64,000 nt of DNA from Staphylococcus sp. MI 10-1553 (GTDB taxonomy: Bacteria; Bacillota; Bacilli; Staphylococcales; Staphylococcaceae): the NCBI RefSeq assembly GCF_010365305.1, contig NZ_CP048279.1, positions 2,232,001 through 2,296,000 on the forward strand. The letters run 5' to 3'. This document shows positions 1-8,721 of the stretch, one piece after another. A program made the position numbers and the translations under genes. The notes beneath the pieces were generated by a model. The model made no database searches. It was given only the letters and a program-made list of their open reading frames with translations, and had not been told where the DNA came from. Each line of letters begins with the position of its first letter. Position 1 is the stretch's first letter.

Positions 1-23
1 TGGATTTCCGAGTTTTCATGTAT

Positions 24-56
24 AAAAAAGCAGAAACGCACTCTCAGCGTCTCTGC
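24..56 (-). terminator. Rho-independent terminator after gluD
   Basis: A hairpin with 10-nt arms (30-39 and 47-56, one mismatch) is followed on the minus strand by six T residues. It lies 20 nt past the gluD stop and probably ends that transcript. Confidence 0.85.
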
Positions 57-75
57 TTATTCATCTCTTTTTCTC

Positions 76-1320
76 TTATGCCCAACCGCGATAACGTGCC
101 GCTTCTGCCGTACGTTTAATACCGACAATGTAGGCTGCTAAACGCATATCAATTTTGCGATTTTCAGATAAAGTATAAATCGTATCGAATGCATTCACTA
201 ATTTTTCGCGTAACTTTTCATTCACTTCATCTTCTGTCCAATAATAACCTGTATTATTTTGTACCCATTCAAAGTATGAAACTGTTACACCACCAGCACT
301 TGCAAGCACGTCTGGCACTAATAAAATCCCACGTTCAGTTAAAATTTTTGTTGCTTCAGGCGTTGTTGGTCCGTTAGCTGCTTCTACAACAATTTCAGCT
401 TTAATATCAGCTGCGTTGTCTGCAGTAATTTGGTTCGCAATGGCTGCTGGTACTAAAATATCACAGTCTAATTCAAATAACTCTTTGTTTGAAATCGTAT
501 CTTCAAACAAGTTTGTTACCGTACCAAAACTGTCACGACGATCTAATAAATAGTCAATATCCAATCCTTCTGGGTCATGAAGTGCACCGTAAGCATCTGA
601 AATACCTACTATTTTCGCACCTTTATCGTACAAGAATTTCGCTAAGAAGCTCCCTGCATTACCGAAACCTTGAATGACAATACGTGAACCTTCAATTGAT
701 TTGCCACGACGTTTTGCAGCTTCTTCGATGGCGATAACGACACCTAATGCTGTTGAGCGGTCACGTCCTTGTGAACCCCCTAATACGATAGGTTTACCTG
801 TAATAAAGCCTGGAGAGTTAAATTCGTCCATTTGGCTATATTCGTCCATCATCCATGCCATAATTTGAGAGTTTGTGAATACGTCTGGCGCTGGAATGTC
901 TTTTGTTGGTCCAACAATTTGTGAAATCGCACGCACATAACCACGAGATAAACGTTCAACCTCATGAATACTCATTTGACGTGGGTCACAAACAATACCA
1001 CCTTTACCACCGCCGTATGGCAAGTCGACAATACCACATTTTAACGTCATCCACATTGACAATGCTTTAACTTCTTCTTCATCAACATCTGGGTGGAAAC
1101 GTACCCCACCTTTAGTTGGTCCCACTGCATCGTTATGTTGTGCACGGTAACCTGTAAATGTTTTTACTGTACCATCGTCCATTTTCACTGGAATACGTAC
1201 TGTCAAAAATCTTAAAGGTTCTTTGATAAGTTCATACATGCCATCATCAAAGCCTAATTTATGCATTGCTTCCTTAATGATGCCTTGCGTTGACGTCACT
1301 AAATTATTTTTTTCAGCCAT
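76..1320 (-). CDS. gluD: NAD-specific glutamate dehydrogenase
   Basis: Catalyses oxidative deamination of glutamate to 2-oxoglutarate and ammonia in the cytoplasm. The 414-aa length is that of bacterial hexameric GDH. Visible signatures are the catalytic stretch around residues 100-108 (PYGGGKGG, lysine 106), a second substrate lysine near residue 94, and the Rossmann turn GFGNAG at 218-223. The start has no good competitor. It is the last of three minus-strand genes (rocA, rocD, gluD) whose products turn ornithine or proline-derived P5C into 2-oxoglutarate, so a catabolic rather than biosynthetic role is likely. A cre-like site lies about 30 nt upstream, which fits the known carbon catabolite repression of staphylococcal gluD. 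Confidence 0.96.
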   Translation of the reverse strand: MAEKNNLVTSTQGIIKEAMHKLGFDDGMYELIKEPLRFLTVRIPVKMDDGTVKTFTGYRAQHNDAVGPTKGGVRFHPDVDEEEVKALSMWMTLKCGIVDLPYGGGKGGIVCDPRQMSIHEVERLSRGYVRAISQIVGPTKDIPAPDVFTNSQIMAWMMDEYSQMDEFNSPGFITGKPIVLGGSQGRDRSTALGVVIAIEEAAKRRGKSIEGSRIVIQGFGNAGSFLAKFLYDKGAKIVGISDAYGALHDPEGLDIDYLLDRRDSFGTVTNLFEDTISNKELFELDCDILVPAAIANQITADNAADIKAEIVVEAANGPTTPEATKILTERGILLVPDVLASAGGVTVSYFEWVQNNTGYYWTEDEVNEKLREKLVNAFDTIYTLSENRKIDMRLAAYIVGIKRTAEAARYRGWA

Positions 1321-1348
1321 GATCCATTTCGCCTCTTTTTCCTACTAT

Positions 1349-1362
1349 TGTTTTCGCTTACA
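1349..1362 (-). promoter_or_regulatory. Candidate CcpA (cre) site upstream of gluD
   Basis: Read on the minus strand the site is TGTAAGCGAAAACA, matching the cre core TGWAANCGNNNNCA. It lies 29 nt upstream of the gluD start codon, where bound CcpA would block transcription. Binding is inferred from the motif only. Confidence 0.6.
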
Positions 1363-1426
1363 TTCGTATTGTAACATAAGCGTTTTTATTTTAAAGTGGT
1401 TTCCGCTCAAATTAAACTTTAACTTT

Positions 1427-2626
1427 TTACCCCTGTGCAAACACCTTTTTCACTTTTTCAATCGCAAAATCTAACTCTTCTTTCGTGATGACTAATGGGG
1501 GGGCAAATCGTATGACTGTATCGTGTGTTTCTTTACATAAAAGCCCTTCATCTTTAAGACGTTCGCAATAAGGACGTGCATCTTCATTTAATTCCACACC
1601 GATAAAGAGACCGCGACCACGTACTTCTTTAATGGCCGGGTGATCAATTTCAAGTAATGCATTTTTGAAATATTCACCGAGTTCAAGTGAGCGACCTGGT
1701 AAATCTTCATCAACAATAACGTCGAGTGCAGCAAGTGAAGCGGCACATGCTAAAGGATTGCCACCGAAAGTAGAACCGTGTGAACCTGGTGTAAAGACAT
1801 CAAGTACTTCTTTATCCGCAAGTACAACTGAAATGGGTAATACACCGCCCCCGAGTGCTTTACCTAAAATGTAAACGTCTGGTTTCACATCATCCCAGTC
1901 TGTCGCAAATAATTTACCTGTACGACCTAAACCGGCTTGAATTTCGTCTGCAATAAATAACACATTGTGCGCATCACATAATTCGCGCACAGCTTTTAAA
2001 TAGCCTTCTGGTGGAATGTTAATCCCTGCTTCACCTTGAATCGGCTCAATCAAAACAGCAGCAGTATTTTCATTTATTGCAGCTTTTAAACTTTCAATAT
2101 TACCAAATTCAACATTTTGAAAACCTTCTAACAGTGGACCATAACCACGTTGATATTCTTTTTCTGAAGAAAGTGATACTGGCGCCATTGTACGTCCGTG
2201 GAAGTTACCAACCATCGCAATGATTTCAGCTTCATTCGGTTTAATGCCTTTCACTTCATATGCCCAACGACGTGCAGCTTTTAATGCTGTTTCTACCGCT
2301 TCTGCACCTGTATTCATCGGTAAGGCTTTCTCTTTACCTGATAATTTACAGATTTTTTCATACCATTCCCCTAAGTTGTCACTATGGAAAGCACGTGAAA
2401 CGAGTGTGACACGACCCGCTTGTTCTTTAACAGCTTGAATGATTTTAGGATGACGATGCCCTTGATTGACTGCTGAATATGCAGCTAACATGTCCATGTA
2501 ACGATTGCCTTCTGGGTCCTTCACCCATACCCCTTCAGCTTCGGCAATAACGATTGGAAGGGGTAAGTAGTTATGCGCCCCATAATGATTCGTTTTTTCA
2601 ATGATTTCTTCAGATTTTATTACCAT
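1427..2626 (-). CDS. rocD: Ornithine aminotransferase RocD
   Basis: A PLP-dependent enzyme that moves the delta-amino group of ornithine to 2-oxoglutarate, giving glutamate semialdehyde (P5C). The 399-aa protein follows the class-III aminotransferase plan: the PLP-binding DEIQ at 227-230 and the Schiff-base lysine in LGKALGGG (K256). It is close to full-length S. aureus RocD. It sits between rocA and gluD on the same strand, with 175 nt to rocA and 106 nt to gluD, so co-transcription is possible but not required. The leader before it holds a long inverted repeat. Confidence 0.96.
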   Translation of the reverse strand: MVIKSEEIIEKTNHYGAHNYLPLPIVIAEAEGVWVKDPEGNRYMDMLAAYSAVNQGHRHPKIIQAVKEQAGRVTLVSRAFHSDNLGEWYEKICKLSGKEKALPMNTGAEAVETALKAARRWAYEVKGIKPNEAEIIAMVGNFHGRTMAPVSLSSEKEYQRGYGPLLEGFQNVEFGNIESLKAAINENTAAVLIEPIQGEAGINIPPEGYLKAVRELCDAHNVLFIADEIQAGLGRTGKLFATDWDDVKPDVYILGKALGGGVLPISVVLADKEVLDVFTPGSHGSTFGGNPLACAASLAALDVIVDEDLPGRSLELGEYFKNALLEIDHPAIKEVRGRGLFIGVELNEDARPYCERLKDEGLLCKETHDTVIRFAPPLVITKEELDFAIEKVKKVFAQG

Positions 2627-2672
2627 GCAATTTCCTCCTTAAATATAATACGCACATCTCTTCACATGAAAG

Positions 2673-2753
2673 TGTAGGGCAAATCGATTAATAGTATCAT
2701 CCAATACCTATCATTCAAGTAGTGAACGGTGCTTATAAATGATTTACCCTACA
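2673..2753. repeat. 13-nt inverted repeat in the rocA-rocD gap
   Basis: TGTAGGGCAAATC (2673-2685) pairs with GATTTACCCTACA (2741-2753), with one G-U or mismatch position. The arms enclose a loop of about 55 nt and no T run follows, so it is not an ordinary terminator. It lies between the rocA stop and the rocD start and could be an operator pair or a leader structure. Confidence 0.5.
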
Positions 2754-2801
2754 TCAGTACAAAAAAATGTGTCCTGTACGTTTCTGTTATTTAATTCATC
2801 A

Positions 2802-4346
2802 TTATAGATGTTCTGATACTGAACGACCTTGCATGTGTAATACTAAGTAGTCTGGTCCACCAGCTTTTGAGTCTGTACCTGACATTTTGAAGCCGCCGAA
2901 TGGTTGGTATCCGACAACTGCACCTGTACAGCCACGGTTGAAGTAAAGGTTGCCAACCATAAAGTCACGACGCGCTTGTTCTAACTTCATACGGTTGTTT
3001 GAAATAACTGCACCTGTTAAACCGTATTCTGTATCATTCGCTACATCAATCGCTTCATCAAAGTCTTTAACTTTAGTGAAACCTACGACTGGTCCGAAAA
3101 TTTCTTCTTGCATTACGCGTGAATTTGGATCTAAATCAGCGAAGATTGTTGGATATACAAAGTTACCGACTTCTTCGTCTGTATTACCACCTGTTACAAG
3201 ACGACCTTCACCTTTACCAATTTCGATGTAGTTTTTAATTTTATCTAAAGATTTTTGGTCAATGACAGGTCCGACATACGTATCCGGCTCTGCAGCATTA
3301 CCTACTTTAATTTTCTCTGTTGCTTCTTTAACACGCTCTAGTAATTCATCATAAATGTCTTGATGCGCGATAACACGTGAACATGCTGAACATTTTTGGC
3401 CAGAGAAACCGAATGCTGAGTATACAATGGCATCTGTCGCAACTTGTAAATCCGCTTCGTTGTCGACGATGATTGCATCTTTACCACCCATTTCAGCAAT
3501 GACACGTTTAATATGGTTTTGACCTTCTTGAATGACTGATGCTTTTTGGATAATTTCTTTACCGACTTTTTTAGAACCTGTAAATGAAATGAGACCCACA
3601 TCTTTGTTTTCAATTAAGAAGTCACCAATTTCACTTGAAGAACCAGGAATCCAGTTCACAACCCCTTTAGGTAAACCGGCTTCTTCTAAAACTTCTATAA
3701 ATTTATAAGAAATAATAGGTGTATTAGAAGATGGTTTTAACAATACTGTGTTACCTGTTACAAGTGGTGCTGACGTTGTACCCGCCATAATCGCATACGC
3801 AAAGTTCCATGGAGAAATAACAACACTTACACCTACAGGCAAGTAATCAAACTGGTTGTATTCACCCGGACGGCTGTTTACATGTTTACCGTCTTTAAGT
3901 TCGAGCATTTGACGACCATAATATTCCATAAAGTCAATCGCTTCCGCTGTATCAGCATCTGCCTCTTTCCAAGGTTTACCACCTTCTTTTGAAAGTAATG
4001 CAGAGAATTCATGCTTACGTTTACGTGTAATTTCAGCAGCTCTGAATAAAATATTCGCGCGTACTTTTGGATCTACTTTTCTCCAAGTTTTAAACGCTTC
4101 TTTCGCTGCATCTAACGCTTGTTGTGCATGTTCTTTCGTTGCTTTTGAAACATATCCGATCGTTTCTTCGCGATTTGAAGGATTGTATACACGTGTTTTA
4201 TCTTCAGTGAATACGCGTTCTCCACCAATAATTAATGGATAATCTTTCCCGAGTTCACTTTCAACCTTTTCTAATGCACGAAAATAAGCCTCGCGATTTT
4301 CCTCTTTCGTAAAATCTGTAAATGGTTCGTGTTGATATGGAATCAT
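2802..4346 (-). CDS. rocA: 1-pyrroline-5-carboxylate dehydrogenase RocA
   Basis: Oxidises P5C/glutamate semialdehyde to glutamate with NAD+. The 514-aa protein is a full aldehyde dehydrogenase: [12 protein letters not shown] near 178-189, the general-base glutamate in EMGGKD (E285) and the nucleophilic cysteine in [11 protein letters not shown] (C319). An AAGGAGGAT-type ribosome binding site precedes the ATG. Having rocA beside rocD and gluD gives a compact route from arginine/proline breakdown to the TCA cycle. In S. aureus, from memory, rocA lies elsewhere. A cre-like site is found about 170 nt upstream. Confidence 0.96.
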   Translation of the reverse strand: MIPYQHEPFTDFTKEENREAYFRALEKVESELGKDYPLIIGGERVFTEDKTRVYNPSNREETIGYVSKATKEHAQQALDAAKEAFKTWRKVDPKVRANILFRAAEITRKRKHEFSALLSKEGGKPWKEADADTAEAIDFMEYYGRQMLELKDGKHVNSRPGEYNQFDYLPVGVSVVISPWNFAYAIMAGTTSAPLVTGNTVLLKPSSNTPIISYKFIEVLEEAGLPKGVVNWIPGSSSEIGDFLIENKDVGLISFTGSKKVGKEIIQKASVIQEGQNHIKRVIAEMGGKDAIIVDNEADLQVATDAIVYSAFGFSGQKCSACSRVIAHQDIYDELLERVKEATEKIKVGNAAEPDTYVGPVIDQKSLDKIKNYIEIGKGEGRLVTGGNTDEEVGNFVYPTIFADLDPNSRVMQEEIFGPVVGFTKVKDFDEAIDVANDTEYGLTGAVISNNRMKLEQARRDFMVGNLYFNRGCTGAVVGYQPFGGFKMSGTDSKAGGPDYLVLHMQGRSVSEHL

Positions 4347-4753
4347 TTAAAAATCCTCCTTTGTTTATGATAAGAAAACCCTTACATCTATCATGACATA
4401 TTCATGACATATTTGTAAAAGAAAACACTATTTGCATCAACCTAAAAGCCGTTCGTGTCACATGCCATGACGTACGCATATGCTCGAATCATTTTGAGTC
4501 AATCGATAGTGATTAAGCGCTTTCATTTATAAGCAATTATAGCCTTTTTAACCTTGATTTTGCAATAGTCTTTCGCTTGGAAATAGTGACTTTTACGATA
4601 CTTTTGTAACAGGTGTGCATATTAACCCTAAGCACTTCACAAGCTATTGTTTGTGAACCCCAAAATATCAATTTCGAATAACGAATAGTTAGGAGTTTCT
4701 TTAAAGATGTGCTATGATAAAAATGTTAAAAACTAATCGATAAGGGGTTATGA
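4347..4753. other. Divergent promoter region between rocA and the S1-domain gene
   Basis: About 400 nt with no open reading frame worth calling. It contains the cre-like site listed separately and, near 4636-4657, TTCACAA and TTGTGAA arms that form an inverted repeat but in the orientation opposite to a Rex box. A TATGAT-type -10 box lies near 4712, about 35 nt before the plus-strand gene. Confidence 0.5.
4512..4527 (-). promoter_or_regulatory. Candidate CcpA (cre) site upstream of rocA
   Basis: The minus-strand reading AATGAAAGCGCTTAAT resembles the cre consensus (TGAAANCGNT core) but is weaker at its 3' end than the gluD site. Position and gene function, amino-acid catabolism, fit CcpA control; binding is inferred. 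Confidence 0.5.
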
Positions 4754-5143
4754 ATGTTGAAAAGACAGTATCGTGTTGGACAACATGTCAAAGTACGCGT
4801 GACTGGTATTCAACCCTACGGCGCTTTCGTCGAGACCCCTGACAGTACTGAAGGACTCATTCATATATCCGAAATCATGGATGATTATGTACATAATTTA
4901 AAAAAGCTTTTGTCACCAGGTCAAACTGTGAAAGCTAAAATCATCTCGATTGATCACAACGGAAAATTAAATTTATCTCTGAAGGATAATGATTATTTTA
5001 AAAATTATGAGCGTAAAAAAGGTAAATATTCAGTATTGGATGAAATTCAGGAAACTGAGAAATATGGGTTTCGAACATTAGAGGAACGTTTGCCATATTG
5101 GGTGAAACAGTCCAAAAAGAAGATGAGATATGAGTCTAAATAA
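4754..5143 (+). CDS. yugI: S1 RNA-binding domain protein (YugI / general stress protein 13 family)
   Basis: A 129-aa cytoplasmic protein with one S1 domain at residues 5-75. The beta-barrel signature runs through VGQHVKVRVTGIQPYGAFVE and GLIHISEI and ends with LNLSLKD. The remainder is a charged tail. The family (B. subtilis YugI/GSP13, streptococcal CvfD) binds RNA or ribosomes and acts as a post-transcriptional regulator. A strong AAGGGG site precedes the ATG at 4754; the ATG three bases earlier is out of frame. It is a single-gene unit, divergent from rocA. Confidence 0.88.
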   Translation: MLKRQYRVGQHVKVRVTGIQPYGAFVETPDSTEGLIHISEIMDDYVHNLKKLLSPGQTVKAKIISIDHNGKLNLSLKDNDYFKNYERKKGKYSVLDEIQETEKYGFRTLEERLPYWVKQSKKKMRYESK

Positions 5144-5651
5144 CGCTTGGGGTCAATGTACAGTTTGTGCATTGGCTTTTTTATTTGAATCTTTGAGGGT
5201 TGAGGCTTTGATGTTATATATACAGAGTTCGGTGATACGTCTAAATTGCTAGAGCTGAGCCTTCGCGTTCTTAGGGGCTGCCCTTCAAACATCTCGGACT
5301 GCGGTTTGCAATCTTAAGTTGAGCAACTCTTATTCTTAAAAGTAAAACTCAAATAAAAATGGAATGCTTGGATATTTCCTCCAATCGTTATTAACGCCTT
5401 ATCCGTTTTTTTGAACGTCAGCCTCTTTTTATCTAGTCACTTGAACTATCTCCCTATTCTAAAAAACAGTTGAATAAATTGTGATTTCTAGGAATGGCAC
5501 ATTTTATTTTTAATCAATCACTCCGTTACCAATTGATGAGTTGTGTTCAGTTTTTAAGCCCTTACAAAAATACCATCAATTAAAAAGCACTTAAAATCCC
5601 TTATTTACCGACTTTAAGCACCTTGAGTCAGTAGCCAGTTTACAATTAAAC
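5144..5651. other. Intergenic region with a repeat-family relic
   Basis: No gene is supported in this 500-nt stretch. At about 5190-5335 it shares short blocks with other intergenic elements in the window: a GGGTTGAGGCTT block, and a block reading roughly GCGTTCTTAGGGGCTGCCC then TTCAA at 5265-5290. The second block recurs, inverted and diverged, at about 16165-16200. The rest is AT-rich and featureless to my eye. Confidence 0.4.
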
Positions 5652-5966
5652 TTATTGAACTTTAATGTTTTTTCTATTTTTAGTATGAATCATAAAACCT
5701 ACGACAATGAAATCAAGGAGGATTAAAACTCCGTACAATACAGCTAAATTTGAAACCGTCCAGTGATATAGGATAGCAATGACGAAGTACACAAGACTTA
5801 AAATTATTAACGATTTTCCTGTAATTTGATTCACATAGGCTCTATTTTTAAAAATGAGCAACAATGGATTGTTCCAAAATGTGTTGTTAAATTTCATAAA
5901 GAGAACGCCTGTGACAAAAATAAATAGTGACAATAAAATTCCAATTAAAATGTTCATTTGTTTCAT
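5652..5966 (-). CDS. Small integral membrane protein of unknown function
   Basis: A 104-aa protein that I do not recognise. Hydrophobic segments are visible at about residues 4-24, 52-68 and 74-94, giving three membrane spans, with a basic tail (HTKNRKNIK). The AAAAAGGG site just upstream of the first ATG is convincing. An interrupted 77-codon reading frame ends 26 nt upstream on the same strand, so it may once have been the second gene of a two-gene unit. A DUF3784-type membrane protein is one possibility, but no motif decides this. Confidence 0.6.
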   Translation of the reverse strand: MKQMNILIGILLSLFIFVTGVLFMKFNNTFWNNPLLLIFKNRAYVNQITGKSLIILSLVYFVIAILYHWTVSNLAVLYGVLILLDFIVVGFMIHTKNRKNIKVQ

Positions 5967-5992
5967 CCCTTTTTAGTTAATGTGAAATGTCT

Positions 5993-6223
5993 TCAAATGT
6001 ATGACCTCTCACTCATCCGAATCAAATCAATCAGTGCGTCTGTATCATTCAAAAGTGCACTCTCTTGCTATCGACTATATGCTATACTTAAACTTATTTT
6101 AGAATATTCTGATATCGATTCAGAAAAGAGTGACTCACAAAAATTTCTCTATATCCTTAATTTAAATATACTCGTGTGATTCCCATTGTCCATGCGATAT
6201 TGCATGCTTACTAATTTTTTCAT
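5993..6223 (-). pseudogene. 77-codon reading frame interrupted by two amber codons
   Basis: From an ATG at 6223, preceded by AAAGGGATAACAGG, one frame runs 77 codons to a TGA at 5993. The only interruptions are TAG at 6149-6151 (codon 25) and TAG at 6068-6070 (codon 52). The conceptual product starts MKKLVSMQYRMDNG and ends with a helical, gene-like segment, ALLNDTDALIDLIRMSERSY. Two nonsense changes without any frameshift suggest a recently inactivated small gene, possibly partner of the membrane protein just downstream. No homologue is recognised, and chance cannot be excluded. Confidence 0.4.
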
Positions 6224-6529
6224 CCTGTTATCCCTTTGTTGCAAATCATAAACAAAACCATGTGGATCCTATTGACAAAAGCATTTATTTTCAACTTTTT
6301 TTAAATTTTTTCATGCTTACGTGCGCCCGACTTCAAAGGTGTTTTATGCCGCCATTTTCGAGGAATCAAAAATAATAATGCTTTACTTTATTCAAACTAA
6401 GGCGTATAGTTAGGATATCGTAATAAAAGAACTTGAATTTAAATGTAGTGTATTTGTTTAGAATATCCTCTTTTTTAATCAATGAATTTATTGCAAATAT
6501 TTGTGCAAAAGCACGTGGAGGTATTCTAT
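6224..6529. other. Leader and promoter region of the cold-shock gene
   Basis: About 300 nt of AT-rich DNA. The part from roughly 6400 to 6529 is likely the promoter (TATAGTTAGGATATCGT near 6415-6430) plus a leader of about 100 nt. Long structured leaders are typical of csp genes, where they act as temperature-sensing mRNA. I cannot fold it here. Confidence 0.4.
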
Positions 6530-6730
6530 ATGAATAACGGTACAGTAAAATGGTTTAACGCAGAAAAAGGTTTTGGCTTTATTGAAAGAGAAAACGGCGA
6601 CGATGTATTTGTACATTTCTCAGCAATCGTTGGAGATGGCTACAAATCATTAGAAGAAGGTCAAAATGTTGACTTCGATATCGTTGAAGGCGAACGTGGT
6701 GCTCAAGCAGCAAACGTTGTTAAAATGTAA
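6530..6730 (+). CDS. Cold-shock protein (Csp family)
   Basis: A 66-aa single cold-shock domain. RNP1 (KGFGFIE, 13-19) and RNP2 (VFVHFSAI, 26-33) are both present, so it binds single-stranded RNA/DNA as an RNA chaperone. The start at 6530 is fixed by GTGGAGGT seven bases upstream and by the usual Csp N-terminus [10 protein letters not shown]; an upstream in-frame ATG at 6482 lacks these. Staphylococci carry three Csp paralogues and I do not assign A, B or C. A strong terminator follows. Confidence 0.95.
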   Translation: MNNGTVKWFNAEKGFGFIERENGDDVFVHFSAIVGDGYKSLEEGQNVDFDIVEGERGAQAANVVKM

Positions 6731-6750
6731 TCTCATCTTTTAATATAGTG

Positions 6751-6782
6751 GAGACGAGGAATGGTTCCCCGTCTCTTTTTTT
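6751..6782 (+). terminator. Terminator after the cold-shock gene
   Basis: The hairpin GAGACGAGGAATGGTTCCCCGTCTC (arms GAGACGRGG and its complement) is followed by seven or more T residues, 20 nt after the csp stop. Confidence 0.9.
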
Positions 6783-6800
6783 GTGTTATTTTCGATTGTT

Positions 6801-7067
6801 TTAATGACCTGCCATCCATGGTCGTGTAACTTGTGGTGCTCGCGGTGGCTTTTTAGGCAAGTCTTCTTTTTTAACAAGACGTGGTTGTTGGCCTTTTTCG
6901 ATACGTTGTTTAACACGACCATCCATTTTGTACGTTTGAAATGGGACAAATTCACGTTTAGCGATTTGCTGACACGACGGACATGGTGCAGTTTCATGTC
7001 GCTCTGAAATGCGTTGCCGAATCGTAAACGTACCACAGTTCGTACACGTATAAGAATAATTTGGCAT
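6801..7067 (-). CDS. fmdB: FmdB-family zinc-ribbon protein
   Basis: An 88-aa protein with an N-terminal zinc ribbon made of two CxxC pairs (CTNCG at 8-12 and CPSCQ at 29-33), followed by a proline- and lysine-rich tail. FmdB proteins are named for their place beside formamidase, where a regulatory role was proposed; the biochemical function is not settled. Its ATG overlaps the stop of the formamidase gene (shared base 7067), so the two are translationally coupled. Confidence 0.88.
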   Translation of the reverse strand: MPNYSYTCTNCGTFTIRQRISERHETAPCPSCQQIAKREFVPFQTYKMDGRVKQRIEKGQQPRLVKKEDLPKKPPRAPQVTRPWMAGH

Positions 7068-8257
7068 TAGAATTCATCCTTCTTTGGCATGATGCCTGGT
7101 TTGAAAATTTCTCGTGGTATGGCGATCGTACAACATGCGTTCGGAACGTCAACAATGCCTGCAACAGTCCCTTGCACAGGTGCTGAGCCGAGTAACATGT
7201 AAGCTTGCTCACCTGTAAAGCCCCGTGTTTTTAAAAATTCTATCGCATTCAAACATGCATTGCGATAAGCTGTGTTGGCATCTAAATAGGTTTGCTTTCC
7301 TGAAAATTCATTGACCGAAATGCCTTCAAACACAATATAGTCCGAGTAGTTTGGCAACACTGGACTTGGGTTAAACGCTGGATTTTTCTTAATTTGATAC
7401 TTTTCCATGCCTCCCTTAATCACATTCACTCTCAAATCAATCCATCCCGGCATTTCAATACCACCACAAAAAGTAATTTCACCGTCCCCTTGTGAAAAAT
7501 GCAAGTCACCTACTGACAATTTAGCCCCTTCAACGTACACCGGAAAATATATTTTTGAACCTTTCGATAAATTTTTAATGTCACAATTGCCACCATTTTC
7601 ACGTGGCGGTACTGTACGTGCTCCCTCTTGGGCAACACGATCGAACGCTTTTCCTTTTAATGTGCCGAGTACGACCGCATCTTCAGTCGGTAGGTTTGCT
7701 AGTGGTGGTTCACGATTCGGATCCGTGTCGACGAGTGCCTGTTCTCTTCTATTCCACTCTGCCAACATGTCATGTGATGGAGCGACACCGATTAACCCCG
7801 GATGAATCACACCTGCAAATTCAACACCGGGTACGTGTCGACTTGATGCAAAAATACCATGAAAGTCCCAAATCGATTTCTGTGCATTCGGATAATGATC
7901 GACTAAAAAACTTCCGCCATTTGTCTTGTCAAAAATACCGTTAAATCCCCATTCATGTTCTGGAAAGGCACCGACATCTAAAATATCGACGACTAATAAA
8001 TCGCCTGGCTCGACACCGTTCACATATACAGGTCCACTTAAAACATGGACACGATTAAGATTCACATGTTTAATGTCACTCGGGTCATCATTGTTTGAAA
8101 TTTGTCCATCTGTCCAGTCTAAACATTCCATGCGAAATGACTCTCCAGGTTCGACTGAAAACGCTGCTGGAATATCTGGGTGCCAACGATTGTGTCCTGG
8201 ATGTGCTTGTTCATCCATTTTCTTATTCAAATCAATACTCAATAACTTTTTCGGCAT
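7067..8257 (-). CDS. fmdA: Formamidase (acetamidase/formamidase family, FmdA)
   Basis: Hydrolyses formamide, and perhaps other short amides, to formate and ammonia. The 396-aa protein matches the FmdA length of about 400. The family core is visible: HPGHNRWHPDIPA near the N-terminus, VDILDVGAFPEHEWGFNG, a glycine-rich NGGNCDIKNLSKGS and SVGDLHFSQGDGEITFCGG. I chose the ATG at 8257 because AGGGGGAATTGTC lies directly upstream; a start 21 codons earlier has no such site. It forms a two-gene operon with fmdB and may supply nitrogen and formate. Confidence 0.9.
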   Translation of the reverse strand: MPKKLLSIDLNKKMDEQAHPGHNRWHPDIPAAFSVEPGESFRMECLDWTDGQISNNDDPSDIKHVNLNRVHVLSGPVYVNGVEPGDLLVVDILDVGAFPEHEWGFNGIFDKTNGGSFLVDHYPNAQKSIWDFHGIFASSRHVPGVEFAGVIHPGLIGVAPSHDMLAEWNRREQALVDTDPNREPPLANLPTEDAVVLGTLKGKAFDRVAQEGARTVPPRENGGNCDIKNLSKGSKIYFPVYVEGAKLSVGDLHFSQGDGEITFCGGIEMPGWIDLRVNVIKGGMEKYQIKKNPAFNPSPVLPNYSDYIVFEGISVNEFSGKQTYLDANTAYRNACLNAIEFLKTRGFTGEQAYMLLGSAPVQGTVAGIVDVPNACCTIAIPREIFKPGIMPKKDEF

Positions 8258-8390
8258 GACAATTCCCCCTATCGTTTGGATATGACAGAATCTTCCGTCA
8301 ATTAAGACTCTTTTACCCACAAAATTAAAAAGTACACTATTTGACTCGTTAAATTGAATTACTTTCTTTAGACACGATTTGCCCTAAAAA

Positions 8391-8431
8391 GAAAAAGCCG
8401 ATAAAAACCACTCTCGATTTTTACCGACTTC
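8391..8431 (-). terminator. Terminator after the DUF1871 gene
   Basis: On the minus strand GTCGGTAAAAA pairs with TTTTTATCGGC and a T-rich tail follows. It lies just past the stop at 8440 and separates this unit from fmdA. Confidence 0.85.
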
Positions 8432-8439
8432 ACTATTTA

Positions 8440-8700
8440 TTAAGAAATACTGCATTCCGCTTGCATGTTGACCGCTTCTGTCGCTTTCACCAAGCAAACG
8501 TCATATGGCAACATTTCATCAAAAGAAAATTGATAAATCTGTTGAAACGCTTGTGCAACGGCTTCTGCCTCGCCTATTTGATGTACTGCATCCATCATTT
8601 CGTAAACTTCTGCGTCTCCCATTGTTGGGTCATCAAATTGCATAGGATTCCAATCCGCTAAATATTGATACAATCGAATATTCAAATCATGATTTGCCAC
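8440..8700 (-). CDS. DUF1871 family protein
   Basis: An 86-aa acidic, helical protein of the DUF1871 family (B. subtilis YugE-like) with no known biochemical role. The family-type segment is visible as LYQYLADWNPMQF, with helices to the C-terminus. The upstream ATG at 8718 would run through a perfect GGAGGT at its codons 3-4, so I take the GTG at 8700, six bases after that site, as the start. It ends at a clear terminator and follows the cyclophilin gene by 21 nt, so it is likely co-transcribed with it. Confidence 0.8.
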   Translation of the reverse strand: MANHDLNIRLYQYLADWNPMQFDDPTMGDAEVYEMMDAVHQIGEAEAVAQAFQQIYQFSFDEMLPYDVCLVKATEAVNMQAECSIS

Positions 8701-8721
8701 GTAATGACCTCCATTCATTGA

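Noticed and set aside
4636..4657. TTCACAA and TTGTGAA arms, considered as a Rex operator
   Set aside because: The Rex box has the arms in the order TTGTGAA then TTCACAA; here the order is reversed, so Rex binding is not expected.
5958..6179. Plus-strand frame of 73 codons upstream of the cold-shock gene
   Set aside because: No ribosome site; the opposite strand holds a more gene-like frame (with two TAG codons), so this looks like its shadow.
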